Assembly: GCA_046594885.1 (NCBI GenBank)
Contig: JBKJRD010000098.1
Coordinates: 1 to 28,736, forward strand
From: Methylotenera_A sp046594885
Lineage (GTDB): Bacteria > Pseudomonadota > Gammaproteobacteria > Burkholderiales > Methylophilaceae
Length of the DNA: 28,736 nucleotides
Direction: 5' to 3'
Positions within the stretch are counted from its first letter, which is position 1. Every line of letters begins with the position of its first letter. The notes below the pieces were generated by a model. That model did no database searches. It saw nothing but the letters and a program-made list of their open reading frames with translations, and was not told the origin of the DNA. Shown here piece by piece: positions 1 to 7,733 of this stretch. A program made the translations under genes and the position numbers.

Positions 1-769
1 GTTCCATGCCTGTTTTTGTTAACAGCGCACTGCCGACATTTATAGTCTGTATTCCTGCTGATGAAAACTCAATTTGTAGTGCTCTTCCGTAATAAAAAAT
101 TATTCCTGGATTTTCTATGTTTGCAATATCAAAATTTAGACCAAAATTTCCTATACTGTCATATTTAATTAAACCAATAGAGTCTAGATGTACTAAATCT
201 TGAAAAGCTAGACCCTCTTTTTTGTATATTGGGTTTTTATAATCTAAGATGAATGGACATAACTCTTTAGCTTCCCATACAAACTTGCAAAATTTGGTAA
301 ATAAATCCGCATCTTTTTTATCTATCGAAGAAATAAAATCTATAGTTCTTTTTGAAAAGGTTCCAGGTTTAGTAGCCTCACCAGTTAGTAATTTAGTCCA
401 TACAGTTTGCATTTCTTTATCAGAAATATTTTCACATTGCTCAAAAAAATGAGCTATCCAATCTTCTTCTAGCCCTTCAACTTTTGCATCGTTTGGTAAA
501 TTCTTAATTGCGGCTGTGGTTATTTCTTCAATATTTTTTTGTTTACGAGCTTCTTGTTTAACAAATCTTGATAATGCACGCTGTTCTAAGTCGTTAATCT
601 CTAATTTAGCTATCGCTTTTATTTTTTCTGCTTCTACATCAGCTCTAGCTTTTCTTTTTATCTTAGTTGGCTCATAAATAACACCTAGTGCTGCTGACAC
701 TTTTTCCAAGAGTACAGTGGCTGGCTTCGTTAACTCACCATCTATTTTTATTAAAGAAAAATCTGCCAA
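1..769 (-). CDS. DUF2806-family protein, 3' end cut by the window
   Basis: This gene runs off the left edge; about 256 codons are visible. The translation carries what I recognise as the DUF2806 pattern: KPATVLLEKVSAALG near the N-terminus, a charged helical stretch, then EDWIAHFFEQCENISDKEMQ, a W..LL.GEA..PG.FSKRT block, and near the window edge a segment resembling the family's C-terminal end. About 30 residues are probably missing. The family has no established biochemical function that I know of. No in-frame ATG is near the start; TTG at 769-767 is chosen because AAGAGG precedes it by 8 bases. That site overlaps the stop codon of nrdJb, so the two genes are probably translationally coupled. 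Base composition is clearly AT-richer than in nrdJ, which suggests acquisition by transfer. The family call is from memory of the pattern; function is unknown. Confidence 0.65.
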   Translation of the reverse strand, partial: MADFSLIKIDGELTKPATVLLEKVSAALGVIYEPTKIKRKARADVEAEKIKAIAKLEINDLEQRALSRFVKQEARKQKNIEEITTAAIKNLPNDAKVEGLEEDWIAHFFEQCENISDKEMQTVWTKLLTGEATKPGTFSKRTIDFISSIDKKDADLFTKFCKFVWEAKELCPFILDYKNPIYKKEGLAFQDLVHLDSIGLIKYDSIGNFGLNFDIANIENPGIIFYYGRALQIEFSSAGIQTINVGSALLTKTGME

Positions 770-781
770 AATATTAGCCTC

Positions 782-1486
782 TTACCCGCATTTACTCTCA
801 CCACAATTCAAACAAGTCAAACACCCATCCATAATAATAGCGGCTTTGGTGTTACATTTGTTGCAAAGCTGCGCGCCTTTGGGGAAGCCTTCTGACGTCA
901 TTTCCTCACCCGCTTTAGCGTGCTTTTCAAAGTATTCGGTGCGTTTTTCTTCTACCAGTTTTTGCTGGTGCTCATCTAAGCCCACTTTTTTAAGCATGCC
1001 TATAGATTGCAAATGCTGCTCTACCACTTCGCCAATTTCTGCCACTAAGCTAGGCACAAATTTGCCGCCTTTTTTAAAGTAGCCGCCACTGGGTTCAAAC
1101 ACACTTTTAAGCTCTTCCACCAAAAACGTCACATCGCCACCTTTGCGAAACACCGCGGACATGACGCGGGTGAGGGCGACTATCCATTGAAAGTGATCCA
1201 TATTTTTAGAGTTAATAAATATCTCAAACGGGCGGCGATGTGATTGTGGCGTATCAGGGTGCATCACCACATCGTTAATGGTGATGTAAAGCGCATGCTC
1301 AGTCACTGGGGTTTTAATTTTGTAGGTGCTACCCACCAAAATATCGGGGCGGCTTAGCGGCTCGCCCATCGCCACCACGTTGCTTTGTAGCGCTTTCGCT
1401 TCTGCTGCTTTGTTGGCTGCATCTATTTTGTCTTGCTCGTTTACCAGCGCGTAGCCAGTGATTTTTTTATCTATTTTAACTGCCAT
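782..1486 (-). CDS. nrdJb: Class II ribonucleotide reductase, NrdJb subunit (C-terminal part)
   Basis: A 234-residue protein matching the separate C-terminal piece of split adenosylcobalamin-dependent ribonucleotide reductases, as in Pseudomonas aeruginosa NrdJa/NrdJb, where NrdJb is of similar size. The C-terminus is a cysteine cluster: C208-x2-C211, C222-x2-C225, then C228 and C233 in CGESKCG. By family knowledge the first four probably bind zinc, and the last two are the swinging redox pair that re-reduces the active site in NrdJa after each turnover. The ATG at 1486 is preceded by AGGAGAG at good spacing. It lies downstream of nrdJa on the same strand but is separated by 308 bases holding a large palindrome and a small ORF, so its expression may differ from nrdJa. 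A DUF2806 gene follows with its ribosome site over this gene's stop. Confidence 0.9.
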   Translation of the reverse strand: MAVKIDKKITGYALVNEQDKIDAANKAAEAKALQSNVVAMGEPLSRPDILVGSTYKIKTPVTEHALYITINDVVMHPDTPQSHRRPFEIFINSKNMDHFQWIVALTRVMSAVFRKGGDVTFLVEELKSVFEPSGGYFKKGGKFVPSLVAEIGEVVEQHLQSIGMLKKVGLDEHQQKLVEEKRTEYFEKHAKAGEEMTSEGFPKGAQLCNKCNTKAAIIMDGCLTCLNCGESKCG

Positions 1487-1512
1487 AATTTCTCTCCTAA
1501 ATACTGTAGCTC

Positions 1513-1590
1513 TTACAAGGGCGCAAACTCAGCCAACATATTTGCAAACCAGATTTTTTTAATTAAAAAATACGTCTTTGCTGCTTGCAT
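1513..1590 (-). CDS. Putative 25-residue small protein between nrdJa and nrdJb
   Basis: A short ORF with the strongest ribosome binding site in this gap: GGGAGAGG ends four bases before ATG 1590-1588. It encodes MQAAKTYFLIKKIWFANMLA followed by EFAPL and a stop, a mixed aromatic and basic peptide with a hydrophobic tail. It ends 26 bases before the nrdJb start and lies between the palindromic element and nrdJb on the same strand. It could be a translated leader peptide that couples or tunes nrdJb translation, or a chance ORF. I do not recognise any family. The good ribosome site and position are the only evidence. Confidence 0.4.
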   Translation of the reverse strand: MQAAKTYFLIKKIWFANMLAEFAPL

Positions 1591-1661
1591 AAACCTCTCC
1601 CTAACTTTTCAAAGTTTTTACACGTGCTCCTAAATACGATGCAATGACTAATTTGGATAAA

Positions 1662-1784
1662 TGAAAACGTAGTGTGCGAAGCAAGTGCCAGGCAAAAAGT
1701 TATTTTGAACCGCAATGTACATTGAAGTACATGAGGACTTGAAATAACTTTTTAACAAAGCAATTGTGAGCATAATAGTTTTCA
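1662..1784. repeat. Imperfect ~123-bp palindromic element between nrdJa and nrdJb
   Basis: The two halves are inverted copies of each other with matching spacing: TGAAAAC (1662-1668) pairs with GTTTTCA (1778-1784), AAAAAGTTATTT (1694-1705) with AAATAACTTTTT (1742-1753), and ATGTAC (1715-1720) with GTACAT. The 24-25 base stretches between the outer and middle blocks are less conserved. It lies right after the nrdJa stop codon and could fold as a long hairpin in the nrdJ mRNA. The layout resembles a MITE or REP-type dispersed repeat; alternatively it is an attenuator or RNA-stabilising structure that sets the NrdJa:NrdJb ratio. No second copy was noticed in this window. Confidence 0.7.
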
Positions 1785-1794
1785 GTATTCAAAT

Positions 1795-3972
1795 TTAGAA
1801 TTTGCCATAGTAACCCTCTTTTAGCGCGTCATATAAGTTGGCGGCTGAGTGAATCTCACCATCGTATTCAATCTCTTCGTTGCCTTTTACTTCAATCTCA
1901 CTGCCGTCATCTAGTGTAAATTTGTAGGTAGTGCTTTCTAAATCTTTCTCTGTCACCAACACGCCTTGAAACGCCTCTGGGTTGAACCTAAACGTGGTGC
2001 AGCCTTTTAAGCCTTTGTCGTAAGCGTATAAGTAAATGTTTTTAAAGTCTTCAAAGTCATAATCCGTTGGCACATTGATGGTTTTTGAAATTGAGCTGTC
2101 AATCCATTTTTGTGATGCCGCTTGAATATCCACGTGCGCCTTGGCCATAATGGTAGAAGAATCCAAAAAGTAGTCAGGCAGTTTTTCGTCTTCTTTATCG
2201 CTAAACGGCATGGCTTTTGGGTTAATCAACTCACGGTAAGCCAGCAGTTCGAAAGAAAATACATCAACTTTCTCTTTCGATTTTTTGCCTTCACGAATCA
2301 CATTGCGCGCATAGTGGTGCGCAAAAGATGGCTCAATACCGTTGCTGGCGTTGTTGGCCAAGCTTAATGAAATGGTGCCAGTTGGCGCGATTGAGCTGTG
2401 GTGCGTAAAGCGCACGCCCTTAGTGGCGATTTGGTTGCGCAAACCTTCTGGAAACTGCTGCATATAGCGGCTGTATTTGCCCAGCAACACTTTGCCGGCG
2501 ATTTTCTGCCCCACTTTAATGCCATCGGCCGCCATTTCTGGACGTTTTGCCAGCATATCGGCAGTGACTTCAAATTTCTCCTCCATAATCGGCGCGGCGC
2601 CTTTTTCTTCTGCCAGTTGCACGCCCACGTTCCAGCCTTCTTCGGCCATTACACGCGTTACTTCATCGGTAAATTTAATCGATTCCTCTTCACCATATTT
2701 CATTTTCATCATGGTAAAGGTGGAGCCTAACCCTAAATAACCCATGCCGTGACGGCGTTTGCGGGCAATTTCGTCACGCTGTTGTTGTAACGGCAGGCCG
2801 TTAATTTCCACCACGTTATCTAGCATGCGGGTGAATACCCCTACCACTTGGCGATATTCTGCCCAATCAAAGCTGGCTTCATCGGTAAATGGTTTGCGTA
2901 CAAATTTAGTCAGGTTAACTGAACCTAATAAGCACGCGCCGTAAGGCGGTAGTGGTTGCTCACCACATGGATTCGTCGCACGGATATTTTCGCAAAACCA
3001 GTTATTGTTCATTTCGTTGACGCGGTCAATCAAAATAAACCCCGGCTCAGCAAAGTCGTAGGTGCTACTCATAATCACATCCCACAGGCGGCGTGCTTTA
3101 ATGGTTTTATACACACGGCAAGCCACTTTTCCAGCATCTACGCCGTCTTGTTTGGTCAGGTATTTGCCTTTTACTGGCCACTCGCGCCACACTACTTGCG
3201 TCATGTCATTCACGTTCAGGCCATCGACAATGGCTTCTTTTTCTGTGACGGGGAAAGCTAGTTTCCATTCAGAATCGGCTTTTACCGCTTCCATAAATTC
3301 TTTGGTGATGAGGCAAGAAAGATTAAATTGGCGTAAACGACCGTTTTCACGTTTGGCTTTAATAAAATCTGTCACATCTGGGTGGCTAATATCAAATGTA
3401 GCCATTTGCGCGCCACGACGGCCGCCAGCGCTAGAAACGGTAAAACACATTTTGTCGTAGATATCCATAAAACTAAGTGGACCGCTGGTGTAGGCGCCAG
3501 CACCCGCCACAAATGCGCCTTTTGGACGCAATGTAGAAAACTCGTAACCAATGCCGCAGCCTGCTTTAAGCGTTAAGCCAGCTTCGTGCACTTTGTTTAA
3601 AATATTGTCCATGCTGTCTTCTACCACGCCAGACACGGTGCAGTTAATGGTAGAAGTGGCAGGCTTGTGCTGCAACGCGCCCGCGTTAGAAGTAATGCGG
3701 CCAGCAGGAATTGCGCCGCGACGTAGCGCCCATAGAAACTTTTCATGCCATTCATGACGTTTTTCTTGTACTTCAACGTCGGCCAAGGCGCGTGCTACAC
3801 GCGAATAAGAGTCATCTATATTTTGATCAATATGGTCGCCATTTTTTGCTTTGAGTCGATATTTTTTATCCCAAATATCCAGCGACACCGATTGAATTGG
3901 AATGTCAATCGCTGCGTTTTCTGACACCAGGTTCTCTGATAATTTGTTTGCTGGTTCAACGACTTTTAGCAT
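1795..3972 (-). CDS. nrdJa: Adenosylcobalamin-dependent (class II) ribonucleotide reductase, NrdJa catalytic subunit
   Basis: A 725-residue catalytic subunit that reduces ribonucleotides to deoxyribonucleotides using a B12-derived radical, without needing oxygen. Active-site residues are visible: C111 in STINCTVSG and C347 in ACLLGSVNL form the reducible pair; NPCGEQ supplies the radical cysteine C336 with N334 and E338; and APTGTISL is the phosphate-binding loop. The protein ends without the usual cysteine-rich tail, which is instead encoded by nrdJb downstream, so this is a split NrdJ. The ATG at 3972 has AAGGGAG seven bases upstream. Two NrdR boxes sit about 130-175 bases upstream, so repression by NrdR-(d)ATP is likely. 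No cobalamin riboswitch was seen. Length agrees with the P. aeruginosa NrdJa type. Confidence 0.95.
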   Translation of the reverse strand: MLKVVEPANKLSENLVSENAAIDIPIQSVSLDIWDKKYRLKAKNGDHIDQNIDDSYSRVARALADVEVQEKRHEWHEKFLWALRRGAIPAGRITSNAGALQHKPATSTINCTVSGVVEDSMDNILNKVHEAGLTLKAGCGIGYEFSTLRPKGAFVAGAGAYTSGPLSFMDIYDKMCFTVSSAGGRRGAQMATFDISHPDVTDFIKAKRENGRLRQFNLSCLITKEFMEAVKADSEWKLAFPVTEKEAIVDGLNVNDMTQVVWREWPVKGKYLTKQDGVDAGKVACRVYKTIKARRLWDVIMSSTYDFAEPGFILIDRVNEMNNNWFCENIRATNPCGEQPLPPYGACLLGSVNLTKFVRKPFTDEASFDWAEYRQVVGVFTRMLDNVVEINGLPLQQQRDEIARKRRHGMGYLGLGSTFTMMKMKYGEEESIKFTDEVTRVMAEEGWNVGVQLAEEKGAAPIMEEKFEVTADMLAKRPEMAADGIKVGQKIAGKVLLGKYSRYMQQFPEGLRNQIATKGVRFTHHSSIAPTGTISLSLANNASNGIEPSFAHHYARNVIREGKKSKEKVDVFSFELLAYRELINPKAMPFSDKEDEKLPDYFLDSSTIMAKAHVDIQAASQKWIDSSISKTINVPTDYDFEDFKNIYLYAYDKGLKGCTTFRFNPEAFQGVLVTEKDLESTTYKFTLDDGSEIEVKGNEEIEYDGEIHSAANLYDALKEGYYGKF

Positions 3973-4101
3973 GGCTTACTCCCTTAATTTTTTATTTAAT
4001 CTGTGTTATTCACAGAAAAATCAACGAAACTACTTAACTCTTTGATTTAACTAATTAAGCATTTATCTTAACAACTTTTTGATGCAAAATAATCTGCTTA
4101 A

Positions 4102-4117
4102 ACACAATATGTTGTGC
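4102..4117. promoter_or_regulatory. NrdR box 1 (strong)
   Basis: ACACAATATGTTGTGC differs little from the published NrdR box consensus ACACWATATNTWGTGT and is nearly palindromic. It lies 130 bases upstream of nrdJa in the divergent gap with waaA. NrdR represses ribonucleotide reductase operons in most bacteria, normally through two boxes about three helical turns apart; the partner is at 4134-4149. Confidence 0.8.
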
Positions 4118-4122
4118 ACTGG

Positions 4123-4170
4123 ATGCAAATTTATGCCTTTATTTTGTGTTCGTCAACCTTAAATTTGCAT
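4123..4170. repeat. Perfect 11-bp inverted repeat around NrdR box 2
   Basis: ATGCAAATTTA at 4123-4133 is the exact reverse complement of TAAATTTGCAT at 4160-4170, with 26 bp between the arms holding the weaker NrdR box. A third ATGCAAAAT copy is at 4083-4091. It could be an additional regulator site in the nrdJ/waaA divergent region, or an RNA hairpin if transcription starts upstream of it. The repeat is seen; its role is not known. Confidence 0.55.
4134..4149. promoter_or_regulatory. NrdR box 2 (half-degenerate)
   Basis: TGCCTTTATTTTGTGT keeps the right half of the consensus (TTGTGT-like) and matches 12 of 16 positions. Its start is exactly 32 bp from box 1, the spacing expected for paired NrdR sites. 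It lies inside an 11-bp inverted repeat (4123-4133 with 4160-4170). Confidence 0.6.
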
Positions 4171-4339
4171 ACATTTTTGCACCATTTTGGTGAGTTTTTT
4201 GCAAACACTAGGCCAGTATTTGGATTGAGTTGGGGTGAGCGTTTACTGACTTACTTGAATAATAATAAAAATAAATCAGTCGCATAAAAAGTGAGTCTGT
4301 GCGTACAAACACAAAGCGTCAGAACATCACGCTTAAATT

Positions 4340-5617
4340 ATGAGAAAATACAGTATGAATCGCTTTGTATATTCCTTATTGCTGTACATCGTACTACCGT
4401 TTGTGCCGCTTAAATTATGGTGGCGCGGCGTAAAACAACCTGCTTACTGCAAGCATTGGTATGAGCGATTTGGCTTTTATACTAGCGATTTTTACTCAAA
4501 AAAAAGTGTTAAGTCTGTTATTTGGCTGCACTGCGTTTCGGTGGGCGAAACCCGCGCGGCACAACCGCTAATTAAAGCCTTACAAACGCAATATCCTGAC
4601 CATCAAATCTTAATTTCACACACCACGCCGACAGGGCGCGAAACCAGCGAACAGCTGTTTGGCGATAGCGTACAGCGCGTTTATTTACCTTACGATTTGC
4701 CATTTGCCGTACAGCGTTTTTTAAAACATTTTAAGCCCAAAATTGGCTTGTTAATGGAAACCGAATTGTGGTTTAACTTAATTGCCGCCTGCAAAAAAAG
4801 TGATGTCCCATTATTGTTACTCAATGCGCGCCTTTCAGAAAAATCGGCCAAGGGTTATGGCAAATTGGGTTATTTGCTAACACAAGGCTTACAAAGTTTA
4901 AACGCGATTGCCGCGCAAACCGAAGCAGATGCTGCGCGCTTACAATTACTGGGTGCAGTGAATGTGAGCGTTTGTGGCAATTTAAAATTTGATGTGAAAC
5001 CGCCAGCAGATGCCATAGAGCAAGGGTTAAAACTGCGAAAATTATTAGCTGAGCGAATGGTATTTTTAGCCGCCAGCACGCGCGAAGGCGAAGAGGCTTT
5101 AATATTAGAAGCGATAAAAGATTTAAAATTATTAACAATCATCGTACCGCGCCACCCACAACGGTTTAACGCGGTAGAGAGAATGATTAAAGACGCGGGG
5201 CTGAAATATGTGCGGCGTAGCCAGTTAACATCAGCAATCAGTAGTGACACACAAATCATTTTGGGCGATAGCATGGGAGAATTATTTACTTATTATGCCG
5301 CCTGCGATTTCACTTTTGTAGGCGGCAGTTTGTTAGCGTTTGGTGGGCAAAATTTAATTGAAGCGGCTAGCATGGGCAAGCCAATTTTAATTGGTCAATA
5401 TACGTATAACTTTGCACAAGCCACCAAAAACGCGCTAAAAGCGGGTGCGGCCATACAAGTTAACAGTGTTGCCCAATTGCGCGAAATAATTGAACATTTG
5501 TGCCTGCACAGCGAGAAAAGAACCCAAATGCAACAAGCCAGTTTATATTTTAGCCAGAGCGCCAGCGGCGCAACTGTGTGCATGATGCAGCTTATTGCTG
5601 CGCACTTAACCCCATAA
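4340..5617 (+). CDS. waaA: 3-deoxy-D-manno-octulosonic acid (Kdo) transferase
   Basis: A 425-residue GT30-type glycosyltransferase that adds Kdo from CMP-Kdo to the lipid A precursor at the inner membrane, an early step of LPS assembly. It has an N-terminal membrane anchor (about residues 8-28), the HCVSVGE motif with the presumed catalytic base E70, TPTGRE, METELW, the CGNLKFD stretch, PRHPQRF, and a C-terminal CMP-Kdo-binding part with FVGGSL..FGGQNLIEAA. Length is normal. The start is uncertain: ATG 4340 lacks a clear ribosome site and is preceded by a 6-bp hairpin (AAGCGT 4314-4319, ACGCTT 4329-4334). An in-frame ATG at 4355 would give a protein starting MNRFVYS, equally typical. It is transcribed away from nrdJ and stands alone. 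Confidence 0.95.
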   Translation: MRKYSMNRFVYSLLLYIVLPFVPLKLWWRGVKQPAYCKHWYERFGFYTSDFYSKKSVKSVIWLHCVSVGETRAAQPLIKALQTQYPDHQILISHTTPTGRETSEQLFGDSVQRVYLPYDLPFAVQRFLKHFKPKIGLLMETELWFNLIAACKKSDVPLLLLNARLSEKSAKGYGKLGYLLTQGLQSLNAIAAQTEADAARLQLLGAVNVSVCGNLKFDVKPPADAIEQGLKLRKLLAERMVFLAASTREGEEALILEAIKDLKLLTIIVPRHPQRFNAVERMIKDAGLKYVRRSQLTSAISSDTQIILGDSMGELFTYYAACDFTFVGGSLLAFGGQNLIEAASMGKPILIGQYTYNFAQATKNALKAGAAIQVNSVAQLREIIEHLCLHSEKRTQMQQASLYFSQSASGATVCMMQLIAAHLTP

Positions 5618-5784
5618 TTGCATCAAAAAAGTGGTTAAGTTTTTAAAATAGCTTTTAGCAAAAACCATTTTGCAGGCGCTAATTTATTGATCTTTTGAAT
5701 AAGCGCTTGTGAATAAACGCTTTTGCAGATTCAAATTGACTGGCGCTAAATCTGCTGTGATTCAAACTAATCATCACAAAATAA

Positions 5785-6345
5785 CTATCGAATCAGTTGA
5801 GAAACGGCTTTAAATGCTGAATGTTGCGCGTGACTTAACCATTCAAATAACACAGATTCTGTATTGGTGATGATACAGCCCGCGTCACGCATACGCGCGA
5901 TGGCATTGCTTTTATTGCTCAAATTGCGCGAGATAATGGCGTCTTCTACTACAAAAATCTGTTTATCCATTTTCTTTAGGGCTAAAGCGGTTTGCAGCAC
6001 ACAAATATGCGCTTCCATACCAGTTAATATCATTTGCGATTGGTCGCGATGTAATTGCTGGTTAAATTTAGCCGTGCCAGTTGCTGAAAAAACAGTTTTT
6101 TCTATCGGCTTAGTAGCATGCATATGCTGTTTGAGTTCTGGCAATGTTGCGCCCAAGCCTTGTGGATATTGCTCTGTGACAATGGTGCTTACAGCGAGTA
6201 TATTGGCCGCTTGTATGAGTACAGCACAATTTTTAATTGCTACTTGCATCGCATCTGGCTGCATGGCGCTCATCAGCTTGGTCTGCATATCGATAATGAT
6301 TAACTGACTAAGCTCGGCTTTGACAAGGTTATACGTCGTATTCAT
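5785..6345 (-). CDS. Isochorismatase-family cysteine hydrolase
   Basis: A 186-residue isochorismatase-like (nicotinamidase/YcaC-type) hydrolase. The triad is visible: D19 in IIDMQ, K83 in EKTVFS, and C115 in GMEAHICVLQTA. The family hydrolyses small amides, imides or enol ethers; the actual substrate cannot be read from sequence. It starts one base after the tolC stop and closes the pcm-tolC operon, so it is probably cotranscribed. The product has no signal peptide and is expected in the cytoplasm. Length is typical of the stand-alone family. It converges with waaA across a 167-bp gap in which I see only weak hairpins and no convincing terminator. Confidence 0.85.
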   Translation of the reverse strand: MNTTYNLVKAELSQLIIIDMQTKLMSAMQPDAMQVAIKNCAVLIQAANILAVSTIVTEQYPQGLGATLPELKQHMHATKPIEKTVFSATGTAKFNQQLHRDQSQMILTGMEAHICVLQTALALKKMDKQIFVVEDAIISRNLSNKSNAIARMRDAGCIITNTESVLFEWLSHAQHSAFKAVSQLIR

Positions 6346-6346
6346 G

Positions 6347-7732
6347 TTATTTTGCCATCACTAATTGTTGGTTAATCTCTTGCAAATCCTGCTCTGCCAC
6401 CAAGCCTGTTGCCGATTTTAAGCGAATGATATTCACCAGATAATTATAGCGCGCTTGCAATAAATCGCGCTTGGCAGAAAACAATTGCTGTTGCGCATTT
6501 AATACATCCACACTGATTCGTACGCCTACTTCATAACCCAGCTTGGTAGAATCGAGCTGGCTTTGACTGCTGATTAAAGCTTGTTCTAACGCCTTAATTT
6601 GGGCAATGTTGGTGCTTAAATTTAAATACGCACGCTGGGTTTCTAAATCGGTTTGACGCCGCGCAATATCGACATCGTCCTGCGCTTTTTGTTTATTTAA
6701 GCCAGCTTGTCTAGCGCGCGAGCTAATAGCACCACCTTGATACAACGGAATCTGCAATTCAAGCCCTAACACTGCATTTTTAAAGCGGTTACTATCGGTG
6801 TTAATACCGCCATTGGCATAGTTATCGGTGTAGTTAGCCACCGCGTCTAATGTTGGCAAATGCCCTGCGTTAGCAAACTGCAGCGCCTGTTCGGCAAGCT
6901 GCAGCGCATCTTGCTGAATTTGAATATTCAGGTTATTTGCGCTAGCAAGTTGCTGCCATTCTTGCATGTTTCTTGTCAGTTGATTCACCTGAATATCGGC
7001 TCTAACCGTTGCCAATTGTTGCGGTAGCTCGCCAGTAATCGATTCTATGGTGTGTTTGGTGATGGAATGCTCATTAATGGCTGCAATTTCTTGCGCCAGA
7101 ATCAAATCGTAACGTGCTTGCGCTTCGTTTACATCGGTAATCGTGGCTGTGCCCACCTCAAAATTGGCATTTGCTTGTTCAAGCTGGCTGATGATTGCCT
7201 GTTTTTGTGCATTGATGAGCTCAATTCTATCTTGCGCCAGCAGCACATTAAAATACGCCTCAGTAGTGCGCAAAATCAAATTTTGCTGGGTCAGCAGCAG
7301 CTGTTTATTGGCTTGGCTCACTTGCGTTTCAGATTGCTCAATCTGTAGCAGATTTTGCTTGCGGAAAATAGGTTGACGCGCCTGTATGCCAAAGCTGCGC
7401 TGCTCAAACTTTTCTACCCCGCTTTGCTGATTTTGCAAAGTAATCAACGGGTTGCTTGGGTTTGGCCGTGCAGCGCCGGTAAAGGCAAAATCTTGGTTAT
7501 TGGTATTGGCACCTGCCACAAAATTCACAGTGGGCCTATATAACGCTTTGCCTTGCTCAATAATTTCTTGCGCTGCGCCATTACTGCTGAGTGCCGAAGC
7601 CAATACTGGATCGCGCGCTAATGCCTGTTGATAAATATCCAGCAAGTTTAATTTTTTATCCTGCGCGTTTAAGCCTGCGGGCAAACACGCCAGCCAAAAA
7701 ATGATGCCAATTGAAAACGACTTAATGGACAT
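6347..7732 (-). CDS. tolC: TolC-family outer membrane efflux protein
   Basis: About 461 residues, matching TolC/type I secretion outer-membrane channels. An N-terminal signal peptide ends at LPAGLNA|Q. The mature protein is two helical repeats, one starting at LLDIYQQALARDP and continuing through long coiled-coil segments, with a typical ending NIIRLKSATG. It forms the trimeric duct that, with an inner-membrane pump and adaptor, exports proteins or small molecules. I place the start at ATG 7732, one base after the pcm stop TGA (7736-7734); a TTG start at 7744 would overlap pcm and only add MSFD. Start-stop proximity implies translational coupling to pcm. No adaptor or pump gene is intact nearby, although an RND permease remnant lies upstream at 8521-8894. 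Confidence 0.92.
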   Translation of the reverse strand: MSIKSFSIGIIFWLACLPAGLNAQDKKLNLLDIYQQALARDPVLASALSSNGAAQEIIEQGKALYRPTVNFVAGANTNNQDFAFTGAARPNPSNPLITLQNQQSGVEKFEQRSFGIQARQPIFRKQNLLQIEQSETQVSQANKQLLLTQQNLILRTTEAYFNVLLAQDRIELINAQKQAIISQLEQANANFEVGTATITDVNEAQARYDLILAQEIAAINEHSITKHTIESITGELPQQLATVRADIQVNQLTRNMQEWQQLASANNLNIQIQQDALQLAEQALQFANAGHLPTLDAVANYTDNYANGGINTDSNRFKNAVLGLELQIPLYQGGAISSRARQAGLNKQKAQDDVDIARRQTDLETQRAYLNLSTNIAQIKALEQALISSQSQLDSTKLGYEVGVRISVDVLNAQQQLFSAKRDLLQARYNYLVNIIRLKSATGLVAEQDLQEINQQLVMAK

Positions 7733-7733
7733 A

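Noticed and set aside
2122..3757. Several plus-strand ORFs opposite nrdJa
   Set aside because: They are antisense shadows of a strongly conserved gene, with no ribosome sites or recognisable proteins.
3973..4339. Cobalamin riboswitch ahead of nrdJ
   Set aside because: B12-dependent enzyme genes sometimes have one, but no B12-box or supporting stem pattern is visible on the minus strand here; the NrdR boxes explain the regulation.
5657..5722. Terminator hairpins between waaA and the isochorismatase gene
   Set aside because: Stems GCAAAA/TTTTGC and AAGCG/CGCTT are short, AT-rich or long-looped, without a good T-run.
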